64,000 nucleotides of DNA from Nectonema munidae. Taxonomy: Eukaryota; Nematomorpha; Nectonematoida; Nectonematidae. Shown here piece by piece: positions 63,601 to 64,000 of the stretch. Location of the stretch: the NCBI GenBank assembly GCA_030549495.1, contig JAUIRK010000185.1:62001-126000 (forward strand), in the 5' to 3' direction. The notes under the pieces were generated by a model. It was not told the DNA's origin. It did no database searches and saw only the letters and a program-made list of their open reading frames with translations. Both the position numbers and the translations under genes were made by a program. Position 1 is the first letter of the stretch. Each line of letters starts with the position of its first letter.

Positions 63601-64000
63601 AAATCACTCATATATTGGAATCAATATGATGTTAAGATCTTTATAACAGTTTGTGTTATAAGAGATTTTCATTTGACAAACACAAAAAAACATGCAAACA
63701 CAACAAATCTGACACCTGAAACAAGTTTTTGACGAAGTTATTTAAGAGTTTGGTAACAAAAAAGCTAGAAAAGTTCATCTATAAAAAGTTGAAAATGAAT
63801 ATTTGTATGTAATTAAATAAATTTTCAACCAAATATGAATGTTAGCTTTCATCATCATCTAAATTTTATGGTCGGTTTTTTGAATTTAACTTTATGGGAA
63901 GAAAATTTTCTTTTTTTTTTTTAATTATTTATTAAAAAAATTTAATTTATATAAAAAAATTTATAACTTTTTTTCTTCTTTTGATTTGAGGTGGGTAAAT

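Noticed and set aside
1-64000. LTR, endogenous retrovirus or Polinton-type element
   Set aside because: No long terminal repeats, protease, integrase, capsid or DNA polymerase motifs were recognised in any frame.

Overview
The window reads as an AT-rich intron-and-repeat landscape from an animal nuclear genome. GT-AG introns, tRNA-derived SINEs, LINE fragments with an RNase H domain, piggyBac remnants and many hAT elements fit an invertebrate, with arthropod-like codon use and repeats. I cannot fix the lineage from sequence alone. No bacterial-type operon, CRISPR array, rRNA or LTR/retrovirus-like element was recognised.

The one host gene I can support lies on the + strand. It is the C-terminal three quarters of an M28-family zinc peptidase of the glutamate carboxypeptidase II / NAALADase (FOLH1, NAALAD2) type, in nine exons: 1914-2097, 6034-6223, 6281-6486, 7429-7575, 11668-11735, 22511-22735, 24882-25134, 27671-27889 and 37298-37443. 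The exons join in phase into 545 residues plus a stop (1638 bp). They cover the end of the protease-associated domain, the whole zinc-peptidase core with all ligands, and the C-terminal dimerisation domain. The 5' exons lie upstream of the window. Zinc ligands and catalytic Glu are intact, but several residues that read acidic substrates in human GCPII are replaced, so the specificity probably differs.

The introns and the 3' flank are almost entirely repeats. 1-15 kb: a LINE 3' fragment (3.7 kb), a compound repeat field (8.2-10.8 kb) and minisatellites (11 kb). 15-22 kb: a piggyBac fossil, tRNA-SINEs, a dispersed repeat starting CAGGGGCGCACAT, two copies of a MITE with an internal 42-bp minisatellite, a small hAT MITE and a pogo-type MITE. 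28-37 kb, mostly inside the last intron: a broken TAG-type hAT, a structurally complete 2.9-kb hAT with a 602-codon transposase and perfect 8-bp target duplications, and a hAT MITE. 39-41.5 kb: a ZBED5-like hAT. 44-48.5 kb: two different ~150-bp tandem arrays. 49-55 kb: a second piggyBac fossil and three more hAT remnants. 56-59.3 kb: a LINE with RNase H, and a SINE split by a GC-extreme hAT MITE. 59.3-64 kb is AT-rich, with one 230-bp duplication and one lone hAT terminus.

The points most worth a second look are the intact hAT, the minisatellite MITE family (with an empty site visible in this same window), the altered peptidase pocket, and an intron-retention reading frame that ends in Ser-Lys-Leu.
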